Shown: in pieces, positions 1 to 6,723 of the stretch | Position numbering within the stretch: the stretch's first letter is position 1 | Layout: every line of letters begins with the position of its first letter | From: Candidatus Eisenbacteria bacterium | Lineage (GTDB): Bacteria > Eisenbacteria > RBG-16-71-46 > SZUA-252 | NCBI GenBank assembly: GCA_005893275.1 | Contig: VBOW01000001.1 | Span: forward strand, 1-35,212 | DNA: 35,212 nucleotides | Reading direction: 5' to 3' | Notes under the pieces: model-generated | Told to the model about the DNA's origin: nothing | Database searches by the model: none | Seen by the model: the letters and a program-made list of their open reading frames with translations, nothing else | Position numbers and translations under genes: made by a program

Positions 1-14
1 AGGCGCGACGGTGA

Positions 15-884
15 TCAGGAACGGTTCGTGATGAGCACGGCCGCGAGGGCCGCGGCCCCGGCATTCCCCTGATCCCTGTATCCGACCGTCCTCAGGTCGC
101 GGGGCTCAGCCGCCTTCCATCCGCTCGTCCGCGTGTGCTGGTAATAGAGCTCCTGGACCGTCGTGCGCCGGCGAACGGGATTCAGGAGTCTTTGGAGACG
201 AGCTTCGTCAAAGTTCCGAAACCAGCCGTGGTCCTCGTAACGGCCGAACGGCACGGTGATGAGAAGGCAGCCGCCGGGCCGGAGCAGGCGCACCATCTCC
301 GAGAGCGCGGCTTCCGGCGTGGTTTCTCCGACCTCTCCCTGCACGTACCCCGAGTTATCCATGCCGACGTGCTCCAGGGAGGAGATGCACCAAATCAGAT
401 CGAAGGTCTCGTCGCCGAACGGCGTCGCGCCGATACTTCCGCGGATCGACTTCGTGTAGCAGGACGACGTGTCGTAGGCGGCTTCCGCGATGTCGATTCC
501 GGTGAGATCGCGCGGCGAGGGCAGAGATCGAAGCATGGCCAGGTGGCACTCCATGCCGTTGGCATGTCCGACGTCCAATACCTTCATTCCCGGCTCGTAC
601 GTGAGCCGCGCGAGGAGTAGCTCCACGACACGTTCCGGGAGGTGCTTGCCATACCGGAACGGCAGATCCACGCGCGCCGGAAAGTCATGCCGGCCTTCCC
701 GGAATGCACGCTCGTATTCCCTCACAATCTCCCGCTGAAGATCCCGTCCCAGCTTCCGTCGCAGAAAGTCCGCAGCTCGCTCGAGGAGGGCTTGCTCGGG
801 GGCAAACGCCGGGAGTCGGCGAATCTCCGGGACCGCGCCCGCAACCTCTGCCGCGGCGCGCTTCGGCTTCGGCGACCCGAACAC
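15..884 (-). CDS. SAM-dependent class I methyltransferase
   Basis: A probable small-molecule or sugar methyltransferase using S-adenosylmethionine. From the chosen start, the SAM-binding motif I (KVLDVGHANG) lies near residues 101-110, followed by LTGIDIAE (the acidic ribose-binding region), then FDLIWCISSLEHVG and LLRPGGCLLITVPFG, which are the usual motifs of the Methyltransf_11 fold. The roughly 80-residue N-terminal region is charged and helical and may give substrate specificity. I chose the GTG start because a GGAGG sits at 890-894 with five bases between; a TTG at 944 would add 20 residues without a better ribosome site. It is transcribed away from the CheR-like gene and its substrate is unknown. 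Methyltransferases often accompany EPS loci, but the distance from the core locus makes a link only possible. Confidence 0.8.
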   Translation of the reverse strand: MFGSPKPKRAAAEVAGAVPEIRRLPAFAPEQALLERAADFLRRKLGRDLQREIVREYERAFREGRHDFPARVDLPFRYGKHLPERVVELLLARLTYEPGMKVLDVGHANGMECHLAMLRSLPSPRDLTGIDIAEAAYDTSSCYTKSIRGSIGATPFGDETFDLIWCISSLEHVGMDNSGYVQGEVGETTPEAALSEMVRLLRPGGCLLITVPFGRYEDHGWFRNFDEARLQRLLNPVRRRTTVQELYYQHTRTSGWKAAEPRDLRTVGYRDQGNAGAAALAAVLITNRS

Positions 885-1037
885 CTTTGCCTCCGACTGG
901 GGACCTGATGCGACGTTGCGGCGAGAATCGGGAGGAGCACGCAATAGATCGGCTGCCAGGCTCGCTGTCTTGAGCGTCGCCGCGCGGGATGCCGTGGAGG
1001 TGAGGCACGAGCGCTACCCGCGGCCCACGGAAGCTGG

Positions 1038-1043
1038 TATAGT
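1038..1043 (+). promoter_or_regulatory. Possible extended -10 promoter element
   Basis: TATAGT preceded by TG one base earlier (TGGTATAGT) resembles an extended sigma70 -10 box just before the CheR-like gene. There is no good -35 at the expected distance. The implied transcript start falls very close to the GGGAG ribosome-binding sequence at 1047-1051, which weakens the case. Confidence 0.3.
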
Positions 1044-1060
1044 CCTGGGAGTTTGCTGCA

Positions 1061-1963
1061 GTGAAGGATGATTGTCCCCGTCAGGAATTCGCCGCCGGTC
1101 AAGGCCCCGAAATGCACCCAATAGCCGAGCTGGTGAAAAGCGTCCCGGTTGTGAGGGCGTTCCTCAAGACCGGGCTCTGGAAGCGCGTCCGCCACAGCAT
1201 CGTGCTCATGGCGGCGCCTCGGGCTACCGGGATAACCTTTACAAGATTCTTGAGACGTCCGAGCCAAGCAGACGCGCTTGCGGGTCCGGTCTACAGCTTC
1301 CTTCGACACGGCGGGGTTCGGGAAGCTCTCCGGATCCTGGTGCTTGGGTGCTCCAATGGATCCGAGGCCTACACGATAGCGTCCGTTCTCCGCCAAGCGT
1401 GGGCCGATGCCGAGTTTTCCGTTCATGCGGTGGATATCAACCGGGATGTCATTCAAAAGGCGGAGAGCGCCGCCTACAGCCATCGAGAGGTCTTCTCAAC
1501 TCCCGAGCTGCCCGACGCCTTCGTACAATCCACGTTTGATTTGGAGGAAGGCGCGTACCGCGTAAAGCCGGGGATTCGGAGACAGGTATCGTTTGGCGTC
1601 GCCGACATCCTGGATCCAAACCTGGCGCATGTCCTGGGGAAAGCCGACGTCGTCTTCGCCCAGAATGTGCTGATCAATATGCGACCGAGGATGGCCAGGC
1701 GGGGGTTTCAAAACATATGGACTCTCTTGAAGCCAAGGTCGGTGCTTTTCATCGACGGTATGGACCTCGGGTTGCGGACCAAGCTCACACGTCAATTCCG
1801 CCTCCGGCCGCTGGAATACAAGCTGGAAGAGATTCACTCTGAAGCGGAACGAGAGAGATCTGGACCCGCTCAATGCTCCTACTCGACACTCGAGCCGTTG
1901 TCACGCGATCGACCCGACTGGCAGCGAAGGTACGGCACGATCTTCCTCCGGGACGACGCCTGA
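1061..1963 (+). CDS. CheR-like methyltransferase-fold protein
   Basis: The central and C-terminal parts look like the catalytic domain of CheR-type protein methyltransferases. LGCSNGSEAYTIA (residues 95-107) matches the CheR motif I pattern, DINRDVIQKAESAAY (from about 125) matches the acidic-loop region, and QNVLINM (about 201-207) matches the CheR NVLIYF motif. The N-terminal 90 residues do not look like the CheR all-alpha domain, and no chemotaxis genes are near, so glutamate methylation of a chemoreceptor is not implied. GTG at 1061 has GGGAG nine bases upstream; an internal ATG at 1112 would remove 17 residues. The gene is single and is followed ten bases after its stop by a strong hairpin. 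The actual substrate is unknown. Confidence 0.75.
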   Translation: MKDDCPRQEFAAGQGPEMHPIAELVKSVPVVRAFLKTGLWKRVRHSIVLMAAPRATGITFTRFLRRPSQADALAGPVYSFLRHGGVREALRILVLGCSNGSEAYTIASVLRQAWADAEFSVHAVDINRDVIQKAESAAYSHREVFSTPELPDAFVQSTFDLEEGAYRVKPGIRRQVSFGVADILDPNLAHVLGKADVVFAQNVLINMRPRMARRGFQNIWTLLKPRSVLFIDGMDLGLRTKLTRQFRLRPLEYKLEEIHSEAERERSGPAQCSYSTLEPLSRDRPDWQRRYGTIFLRDDA

Positions 1964-1973
1964 CGGCCCAGCG

Positions 1974-2008
1974 GCGCGTGGTAGTGGGTCTGACCCACTA
2001 CCACGCGC
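1974..2008 (+). terminator. Perfect 16-bp inverted repeat, likely transcription stop
   Basis: Bases 1974-1989 are exactly complementary to 1993-2008, leaving a three-base loop (CTG). The hairpin begins ten bases after the stop of the CheR-like gene and ends before the tRNA promoter, which is a natural position for a terminator. There is no T-run on either side, so it is not a textbook intrinsic terminator; it could also be an RNA processing or 3' stabilising element, or a protein-binding palindrome. Confidence 0.6.
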
Positions 2009-2017
2009 GTCGCAGGC

Positions 2018-2046
2018 TTCCCACGGAGACATCAAATCGTTAGAAT
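2018..2046 (+). promoter_or_regulatory. sigma70-like promoter of the tRNA-Arg gene
   Basis: TTCCCA at 2018-2023 (four of six bases of TTGACA) and TAGAAT at 2041-2046 (five of six of TATAAT) are separated by 17 bases. The expected transcript start is about five bases before the mature tRNA 5' end. The position after the hairpin and before the tRNA supports the call. Confidence 0.5.
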
Positions 2047-2057
2047 GCCGGCAGCTT

Positions 2058-2134
2058 GCGCCCGTAGCTCAGCTGGATAGAGCGTCTGCCTCCGGAGCAG
2101 AAGGCCAGGGGTTCGAATCCCTTCGGGCGCACCA
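2058..2134 (+). tRNA. tRNA-Arg (anticodon CCG)
   Basis: The cloverleaf can be drawn by hand. The acceptor stem GCGCCCG (2058-2064) pairs with CGGGCGC (2124-2130), followed by discriminator A and an encoded CCA (2132-2134). The anticodon stem TCTGC/GCAGA (2085-2089 with 2097-2101) encloses the loop CTCCGGA, giving anticodon CCG, which reads the arginine codon CGG. The T-stem AGGGG/CCCTT encloses TTCGAAT. CGG is a natural codon to serve in such a GC-rich genome. The next reading frame begins only ten bases after the CCA. Confidence 0.97.
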
Positions 2135-2144
2135 CCAACGCTCC

Positions 2145-2390
2145 ATGCCGACACCCGCCCCATTCCGCTGGACCGAACGCAGGATCGCGCGGCTTTCCAC
2201 GCTCATCGTCGCGGGGGCCGTGGTGGTGCTCGATATCGTCCTCTTCTTCGTCTATTTCCGGACCGTGGCCCCGATGCTCCAAGACTTGCCGCTCTACCGG
2301 TACATGATTCCGACCGGGATTTTGGCGGTCCTTCTCTTCGCGCTCCGCCGCTTCCTCACACAACTCCGTCTGTTCCGGCAAGATCAGTAG
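2145..2390 (+). CDS. Small two-helix membrane protein, unknown
   Basis: An 81-residue protein that I do not recognise. It has a short basic N-terminus (WTERRIARL), a long hydrophobic helix near residues 17-40 rich in V, I, L and F, a short polar loop, a second helix near 53-68 and a basic tail (RRFLTQLRLFRQDQ). This suggests an inner-membrane protein with both ends cytoplasmic. It starts ten bases after the tRNA CCA end and shows no clear ribosome-binding site, so it may be read from the tRNA transcript after 3' processing. The hydrophobic pattern favours a real gene, but no homology can be claimed. Confidence 0.55.
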   Translation: MPTPAPFRWTERRIARLSTLIVAGAVVVLDIVLFFVYFRTVAPMLQDLPLYRYMIPTGILAVLLFALRRFLTQLRLFRQDQ

Positions 2391-2407
2391 CTTCGGCCCG
2401 CCGCGGC

Positions 2408-3487
2408 ATGGAGGTTGCACCGATCCTCTGCGCCATGAATCGCCATGACCAAATCGTGCGTTCTGCAACGACCGACCTCTCGGAGAGCGATCTGTTCTTT
2501 GCCACCCTTCAGGAAATTACCAGCCTGATCAACGGCGGCAGGGCGCAGGAAACGATTTTCGAATCGGTCCTGGACTGTGCCCTCCAGATCCTCCACGCGC
2601 AGGCGGTCTTCCTCATAACCGTCGAGGGGAGGAAGGTGCGGAAGTACGCGCGAAGGATTTCGAACGACGGCCAGCTCCACAACCTCGAGCGGTACGACAT
2701 CGAGAGCCAGAGCGGCATTTCCCGGTGGGTCATGCTCGAAGGGCAACCGCTCCACGTACCCGATGTGGGAGCCGATCCGCGCTACCGTCCGGAGGCCGAC
2801 TCGCTGCCCGGACTGAACACAACCGCCTGCCTGGCAGCTCCCCTCAAGGTGCGTGACACGACGCTCGGCGTCCTCGTCGCGGTGAACCGGATCGATGGGT
2901 CGCCGTTCGATGTACGCCACCTCCGCGTCCTTTCCCTTCTTGCCAATCACACGGCGATCGCGATCGAAAACGGAAAGCTCTTCCGGCGGGCGGAGCAGCT
3001 CGCCGTCACCGACGATCTCACCCAGGTCTACAACTACCGGTTTCTGAAGATGGCTCTGCGCCGCGAGGTGAAGCGGGCGGCTCGATTCGGGCAGTACTTC
3101 TCGCTCATGATGCTCGACGTGGACAATCTGAAAACCTACAACGACCGGCACGGACATTTGCGCGGGAGCGAAGTGCTGAAGCTCGTGGCGCAGGCGCTCG
3201 TGCGCGAGGCGCGCGCGATCGATCTCGTGGCAAAATACGGCGGTGACGAATTCGTGGTCATCCTGCCGCAGACGGCCCGCGAAGGCGCGTGCGTGCTCGC
3301 GGAACGCGTAAAGCAGGCGGTCGAATCCAGGGCCTTCCCGCTCGTGGATCCAGGCGCGATCACCATCAGCGTGGGCGTCGCGACGTTTCCGGAAAGCGGG
3401 GCCACCGCCGGGGAGCTGCTCGAAGCCGCGGACATCGCCCTTTACGCCGCCAAGCAATCCGGCAAGAACCAGGTTTCCACCGCTTAG
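2408..3487 (+). CDS. GAF-GGDEF diguanylate cyclase
   Basis: Makes cyclic di-GMP from two GTP. A GAF sensory domain spans about residues 40-190 (note CLAAPLKVRDTTLGVLVAVN), followed by the GGDEF domain: TDDLTQVYNYRF (201-212), DVDNLKTYND (237-246), the intact active-site GGDEF (278-282) and a product-inhibition I-site RAID (269-272), exactly five residues before the active site. There is no membrane segment, so it is a soluble enzyme sensing a cytoplasmic ligand or partner. An internal ATG at residue 10 is an equally possible start. It precedes the DUF4388 gene by 15 bases and probably shares a transcript with it. c-di-GMP commonly controls EPS output, so a regulatory link to the locus downstream is reasonable but not shown. 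Confidence 0.92.
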   Translation: MEVAPILCAMNRHDQIVRSATTDLSESDLFFATLQEITSLINGGRAQETIFESVLDCALQILHAQAVFLITVEGRKVRKYARRISNDGQLHNLERYDIESQSGISRWVMLEGQPLHVPDVGADPRYRPEADSLPGLNTTACLAAPLKVRDTTLGVLVAVNRIDGSPFDVRHLRVLSLLANHTAIAIENGKLFRRAEQLAVTDDLTQVYNYRFLKMALRREVKRAARFGQYFSLMMLDVDNLKTYNDRHGHLRGSEVLKLVAQALVREARAIDLVAKYGGDEFVVILPQTAREGACVLAERVKQAVESRAFPLVDPGAITISVGVATFPESGATAGELLEAADIALYAAKQSGKNQVSTA

Positions 3488-3502
3488 GATGGAAAGCAAT
3501 CG

Positions 3503-4150
3503 ATGGCGCTTGTAGGCAGCCTGCGCGATCTCAGCCTGCCGGAGCTGCTCGCTATCATCGCGAACGGAGAGAAGAGCGGCGTGATCACGATCCGTTCCGA
3601 CGCGGCTACGGCGCAGATCCATTTGAACCGGGGCAAGATCGTCCGGGCCTCGGACACCCTTCGCGACGAGCGGTTCGGCGAGATCATGCTGAAGCTGGGA
3701 AAGATATCGCAGGAAACCCTGGCCGCGGCGCTCCGAGCGCAGGAAACGGCCGGCGGATCACGCCGGCTCGGCGCAATCCTCGTGGACATGGGAGCGATCA
3801 CGGGCGCCGATCAGAGCGGGGCGGTTCTCTATCAGACCTGCGAGGCGCTCTACGACCTCTGCACCTGGCAGGTCGGCTACTTCCAGTTCGACGCACAGGA
3901 GGCGCCGGAGGAGACCGGGATCGCGATTCAGGTCGACACGCTCCTCGAGGAGGTGGATCGCAGAGCGCAGGCCGGCGAGCGCGCGCGAATCGAGTCGATG
4001 CGCCACGTGCCCGACTCTCCTCTCCGCGGGCGACGCGAGCTGACGCCGGACAAGCTGGAGTTGATCCGGCTCACCCGGAGCTTCCATCTCAGGACCGAGG
4101 AATTCACGCCGCTGGCCGACGAGGACGCCCCGGAAGGGGAATCGCTTTGA
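3503..4150 (+). CDS. DUF4388 (PATAN-type) protein
   Basis: A 215-residue soluble protein. Residues 1-55 (GSLRDLSLPELLAIIANGEKSG, then IHLNRGKIVRAS) match the DUF4388/PATAN pattern found in response regulators and signalling adaptors of many deep-branching bacteria. Residues 57-105 carry two short repeats (RFGEIMLKLGKISQETLAAAL and RLGAILVDMGAIT) resembling the N-terminal MshEN-like motif of type II/IV pilus ATPases, a motif that in MshE binds c-di-GMP. The adjacency to a diguanylate cyclase makes a c-di-GMP effector role attractive, but the repeat match is by eye and short. The C-terminal part is charged and not recognised. Confidence 0.75.
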   Translation: MALVGSLRDLSLPELLAIIANGEKSGVITIRSDAATAQIHLNRGKIVRASDTLRDERFGEIMLKLGKISQETLAAALRAQETAGGSRRLGAILVDMGAITGADQSGAVLYQTCEALYDLCTWQVGYFQFDAQEAPEETGIAIQVDTLLEEVDRRAQAGERARIESMRHVPDSPLRGRRELTPDKLELIRLTRSFHLRTEEFTPLADEDAPEGESL

Positions 4151-4153
4151 CAG

Positions 4154-4169
4154 CCGCTCACCCGAGCGG
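4154..4169 (+). terminator. Small GC hairpin after the DUF4388 gene
   Basis: CCGCTC and GAGCGG pair across a four-base loop, three bases beyond the stop codon of the DUF4388 gene. The stem is short and no T-run follows, so it may be a weak stop or nothing. Confidence 0.2.
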
Positions 4170-4182
4170 ATAAGGTCCGGCC

Positions 4183-4851
4183 GTGCCTGCGCGGCTCCAC
4201 GATCCTTCGCTGGTCCTGGTCTCGATCGGTCTGGTCGCGCTGCTTCTCCGCATCGCGCGGTGGGCCCAAGGGCGCGAACAGCGCCTCCCGCATTTTCTCT
4301 TCCGGAAGCTTCTCCACGCGCTCATCGGCGCGGTGACGCTTTTCATGACGGCCCTGTTCCATTCCCGGGGGTGGGCGCTCGTTCCACCCGCGCTCTTCAT
4401 CGCGCTCAACGCCTCGCCGAAACTCCGCGACTTCGTCCCAGGTCTGGCCGACGGCGAAACGGAGGCCCGCGGGCTCTGGATGTTCCCCCTGGGGGTATGC
4501 ATGACCTACCTCTTCTTCTGGGATGTTGGCCATCGAGGGGCGGTCCTCGCGGGAATCGCCGCGCTGGCGTTCGCGGATCCGGCGGCCGCCCTCGTGGGAA
4601 CGAATCTGGGCCAAAGGCGGTACGCTCGGTGGGCCCACGGGCGCACGGTGGAGGGCTCACTCGCGTTCTTCCTGATCGCCGCGGCGGCCGTCGCCGTCGT
4701 TGCGGCCGTCTGTCCGGGAGGGCCGCCTGCGGCGCGCGCGGGCGTGGGCTGCGGCATCGCGGGGGCCGTGGCGGAGGCGCTTTCCCCTCCGGGGGTGGAC
4801 AATGTGACGGTTCCGCTCCTCGTCGCCGCGGCGTACCGTTTTTTAGCGTGA
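4183..4851 (+). CDS. Dolichol/phytol kinase-like CTP-dependent polyprenol kinase
   Basis: A 222-residue polytopic membrane protein resembling the SEC59/DGK1/VTE5 kinase family, which uses CTP to phosphorylate lipid alcohols (dolichol, phytol, diacylglycerol). The supporting motifs are RKLLHALIG near the first helices, FADPAAALVGTNLG, HGRTVEGSLAFF (the family's K/R-T-x-E-G-S signature) and a C-terminal ALSPPGVDNVTVPLL with the conserved acidic and asparagine residues. Hydrophobic segments alternate through the whole protein. It begins at GTG after a 32-base gap containing an AAGG, and its stop lies four bases before the DUF92 gene. The pairing with DUF92 repeats that of VTE5 with VTE6. Undecaprenol or another isoprenoid alcohol is a plausible substrate here. 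Confidence 0.72.
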   Translation: MPARLHDPSLVLVSIGLVALLLRIARWAQGREQRLPHFLFRKLLHALIGAVTLFMTALFHSRGWALVPPALFIALNASPKLRDFVPGLADGETEARGLWMFPLGVCMTYLFFWDVGHRGAVLAGIAALAFADPAAALVGTNLGQRRYARWAHGRTVEGSLAFFLIAAAAVAVVAAVCPGGPPAARAGVGCGIAGAVAEALSPPGVDNVTVPLLVAAAYRFLA

Positions 4852-4855
4852 CCGG

Positions 4856-5593
4856 GTGAGGCTCAACCCCTCCGCGCCGTGGGGAGCGCTCCTCGCTCTC
4901 GCCGGGGCGGCTCTGGTGCTGGTGACACGCCAGGGCACGCGCAGCGGCGCCCTGGCGGGATTTCTGGTCGCGCTGATCGCCACGGCTGGGCTCGGCGCCG
5001 CCGCCTTCGTGCCGCTCGCGCTGTTCGTATTGGGCTCGGGTCTCCTGACGCGCACCGGCCGCGCAAAGAAAGAGCGTCTTGGGATGGCGGAGAATAACGA
5101 GGGTCGCCGCGGCGTACGGCATGTAACGGCGAAGCTCGCGCTGCCGGCCGCCGCCGGAGGGCTCGCCCTGTTCGGCGCGGCGCCGGACGCCATCCTGGTT
5201 CTCGCCTATGTCGCCGCCCTCGCGGGCGCCTTCGCCGATACCGCGGCTACCGAGCTGGGGCCCGTCATCGGCGGGCGCGTGCTTGCCCTGCATGGCTTCC
5301 GCATTGTCGCGGCGGCGCACGGAACCCCGGGCGGCGTGAGCGCCCCCGGGCTCCTCGCGGGCGCGGGATCGGCGCTCCTCGCAGCGATCGCGGCCTCCGG
5401 AGTCGGGCTGCTTCCGGCGACCTCCGCCTGGATCGCGGCGTGCGCGGGATTTCTTGGGAGCGTGCTCGAGAGCGCGCTTGCGCCCACCGCCCTCGGAGCC
5501 CGCGTGGGTCATTTCGGCCGGAACGTCTTCGTTTCTGCGGCGTCGGCGGGTCTGGCGCTCGGTGCGAGCGCCCTCGGACGGATCGGATCGTGA
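4856..5593 (+). CDS. DUF92 family membrane protein (VTE6-like)
   Basis: A 245-residue integral membrane protein of the DUF92/TMEM19 type, whose plant and cyanobacterial member VTE6 converts phytyl phosphate to the diphosphate. Visible family features are GFLVALIATAGLG, the KERLGMAENNEGRRG loop after the second helix, AFADTAATELGPVIGG (the DTxxSE-type motif), HGTPGGVSAPGLLAG (the GTxGGVSxxG motif), GSVLESAL and a terminal GHFGRNVFVSAASAG. The start is GTG at 4856. Its stop overlaps the GTG start of the 2-epimerase gene (GTGA, 5590-5593), so the kinase pair and the sugar epimerase are translationally linked. The biochemical function is inferred only from family and neighbour. Confidence 0.75.
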   Translation: MRLNPSAPWGALLALAGAALVLVTRQGTRSGALAGFLVALIATAGLGAAAFVPLALFVLGSGLLTRTGRAKKERLGMAENNEGRRGVRHVTAKLALPAAAGGLALFGAAPDAILVLAYVAALAGAFADTAATELGPVIGGRVLALHGFRIVAAAHGTPGGVSAPGLLAGAGSALLAAIAASGVGLLPATSAWIAACAGFLGSVLESALAPTALGARVGHFGRNVFVSAASAGLALGASALGRIGS

Positions 5594-6681
5594 GCGAAAT
5601 CCTTTGCGTGGTCGGCGCGCGCCCCAACTTCATGAAGATGGCTCCCATTTTGAGGAGCCTTCGCCCTTTTCCGCAGATTCGGCCGTACCTCGTTCATACG
5701 GGCCAGCACTACGACGAGGACATGTCGCGGGTCTTCTTCGACGAGCTGGGCCTCCCCGTTCCGGATCGCGATCTCGACGTGGGATCGGACTCGCACGCGC
5801 GACAGACCGCGCGAATCATGACGGCCTTCGAGCCGGTTGTGGAGGATCGCGCTCCGAAGCTGGTCATCGTGGTGGGGGACGTCAACTCCACGCTGGCGTG
5901 CAGCCTCGTTGCGGTGAAGCTCGGGGTTCCCGTGGCGCATGTGGAAGCGGGGCTGCGGAGTCGCGACCGCACGATGCCCGAGGAGATCAACCGGCTCGTC
6001 ACCGACGCGGTCTCGGATCTCCTCTTCGCGACCTCGGCGGACGCGGTGGACAATCTGCGCGCCGAAGGGGTCCCTTCCGCGAAGATCCACCTCGTCGGGA
6101 ATCCCATGATCGATACGCTGAGGCTCCACTTGCCGGCGGCACGCGAGCGCCGCGCGGCCGAGCGGCTGGGACTCAAGGAGCGCTCCTACGCTCTCGTAAC
6201 GCTCCACCGCCCCAGCAACGTGGATCAGCCGGAGAATCTCCGTAGGGTCATGGAGGCGCTCGGCCAGCTGGCCGCCAAGATCCCCGTTCTGTTCCCGGTT
6301 CATCCGCGCACGCGCGAGCGGATGGTGCGCGGAGGACTCGATCCTCCCGCCGGTCTCCGAATCACGGAACCGCTCGGCTACCTCGACTTTCTGAGCCTCA
6401 TGGACCGGGCACGATTTCTGCTCACCGACAGCGGGGGCATTCAGGAGGAAACAACGGCGCTCGGCGTTCCATGTCTCACGCTCCGTGCCAACACAGAACG
6501 ACCGGTCACAATCGCCGAGGGTACGAACAGGCTTCTTGGCGACGATCCCGCTTCCATCATGCCAGCGGCCCTACCGCTGCTGGAGGGCCCGCTTCCCCCA
6601 GCGCGTTGCCCGTCCCTCTGGGACGGACAATCCGGTGGCCGGATTGCGCGCGTGCTGACCCAGTACCTGGGTGTTCGTTGA
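5590..6681 (+). CDS. wecB: UDP-N-acetylglucosamine 2-epimerase (non-hydrolysing)
   Basis: Interconverts UDP-GlcNAc and UDP-ManNAc in the cytoplasm. The 363-residue length is normal for the family. The start VSEILCVVGARPNFMKMAPI contains the GxRPxxxKxxP signature, and HTGQHYDEDMS, VVGDVNSTLA, HVEAGLRSRDRTMPEEINRL, VTLHRPSNVD, FPVHPRTRERM and LTDSGGIQEE are all present and in order. The GTG start overlaps the DUF92 stop; the frame stays open upstream but that part reads through DUF92 in another frame. With the dehydrogenase at 10187 it would supply UDP-ManNAcA, as in enterobacterial common antigen and many capsules. A promoter-like sequence overlaps its stop codon, so the export genes may form a separate unit. 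Confidence 0.95.
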   Translation: MSEILCVVGARPNFMKMAPILRSLRPFPQIRPYLVHTGQHYDEDMSRVFFDELGLPVPDRDLDVGSDSHARQTARIMTAFEPVVEDRAPKLVIVVGDVNSTLACSLVAVKLGVPVAHVEAGLRSRDRTMPEEINRLVTDAVSDLLFATSADAVDNLRAEGVPSAKIHLVGNPMIDTLRLHLPAARERRAAERLGLKERSYALVTLHRPSNVDQPENLRRVMEALGQLAAKIPVLFPVHPRTRERMVRGGLDPPAGLRITEPLGYLDFLSLMDRARFLLTDSGGIQEETTALGVPCLTLRANTERPVTIAEGTNRLLGDDPASIMPAALPLLEGPLPPARCPSLWDGQSGGRIARVLTQYLGVR

Positions 6682-6706
6682 CACCCCCTTTGGTGAATGC
6701 TAGTTT
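6678..6706 (+). promoter_or_regulatory. sigma70-like promoter before the export gene
   Basis: A perfect TTGACA at 6678-6683 overlaps the 2-epimerase stop codon. Seventeen bases later comes TAGTTT (6701-6706), preceded by TG to give an extended -10 (TGCTAGTTT). The region is AT-rich compared with its surroundings. The predicted start would leave a leader of only about ten bases before the ATG at 6724, with no visible Shine-Dalgarno sequence. Confidence 0.5.
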
Positions 6707-6723
6707 GAATATTTGACAAAAAC

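Noticed and set aside
2384-3622. Minus-strand open frame of about 412 codons opposite the diguanylate cyclase
   Set aside because: The plus strand encodes an intact GAF-GGDEF protein; the antisense frame shows only the compositional pattern of shadow translation.
5440-5589. Upstream extension of the 2-epimerase frame
   Set aside because: The extra 50 residues lie inside DUF92 coding sequence; family similarity begins exactly at the GTG at 5590.
6713-6718. Second TTGACA just before the export gene
   Set aside because: It lies six bases from the start codon, so any matching -10 box would fall within the coding sequence; the upstream TTGACA fits better.
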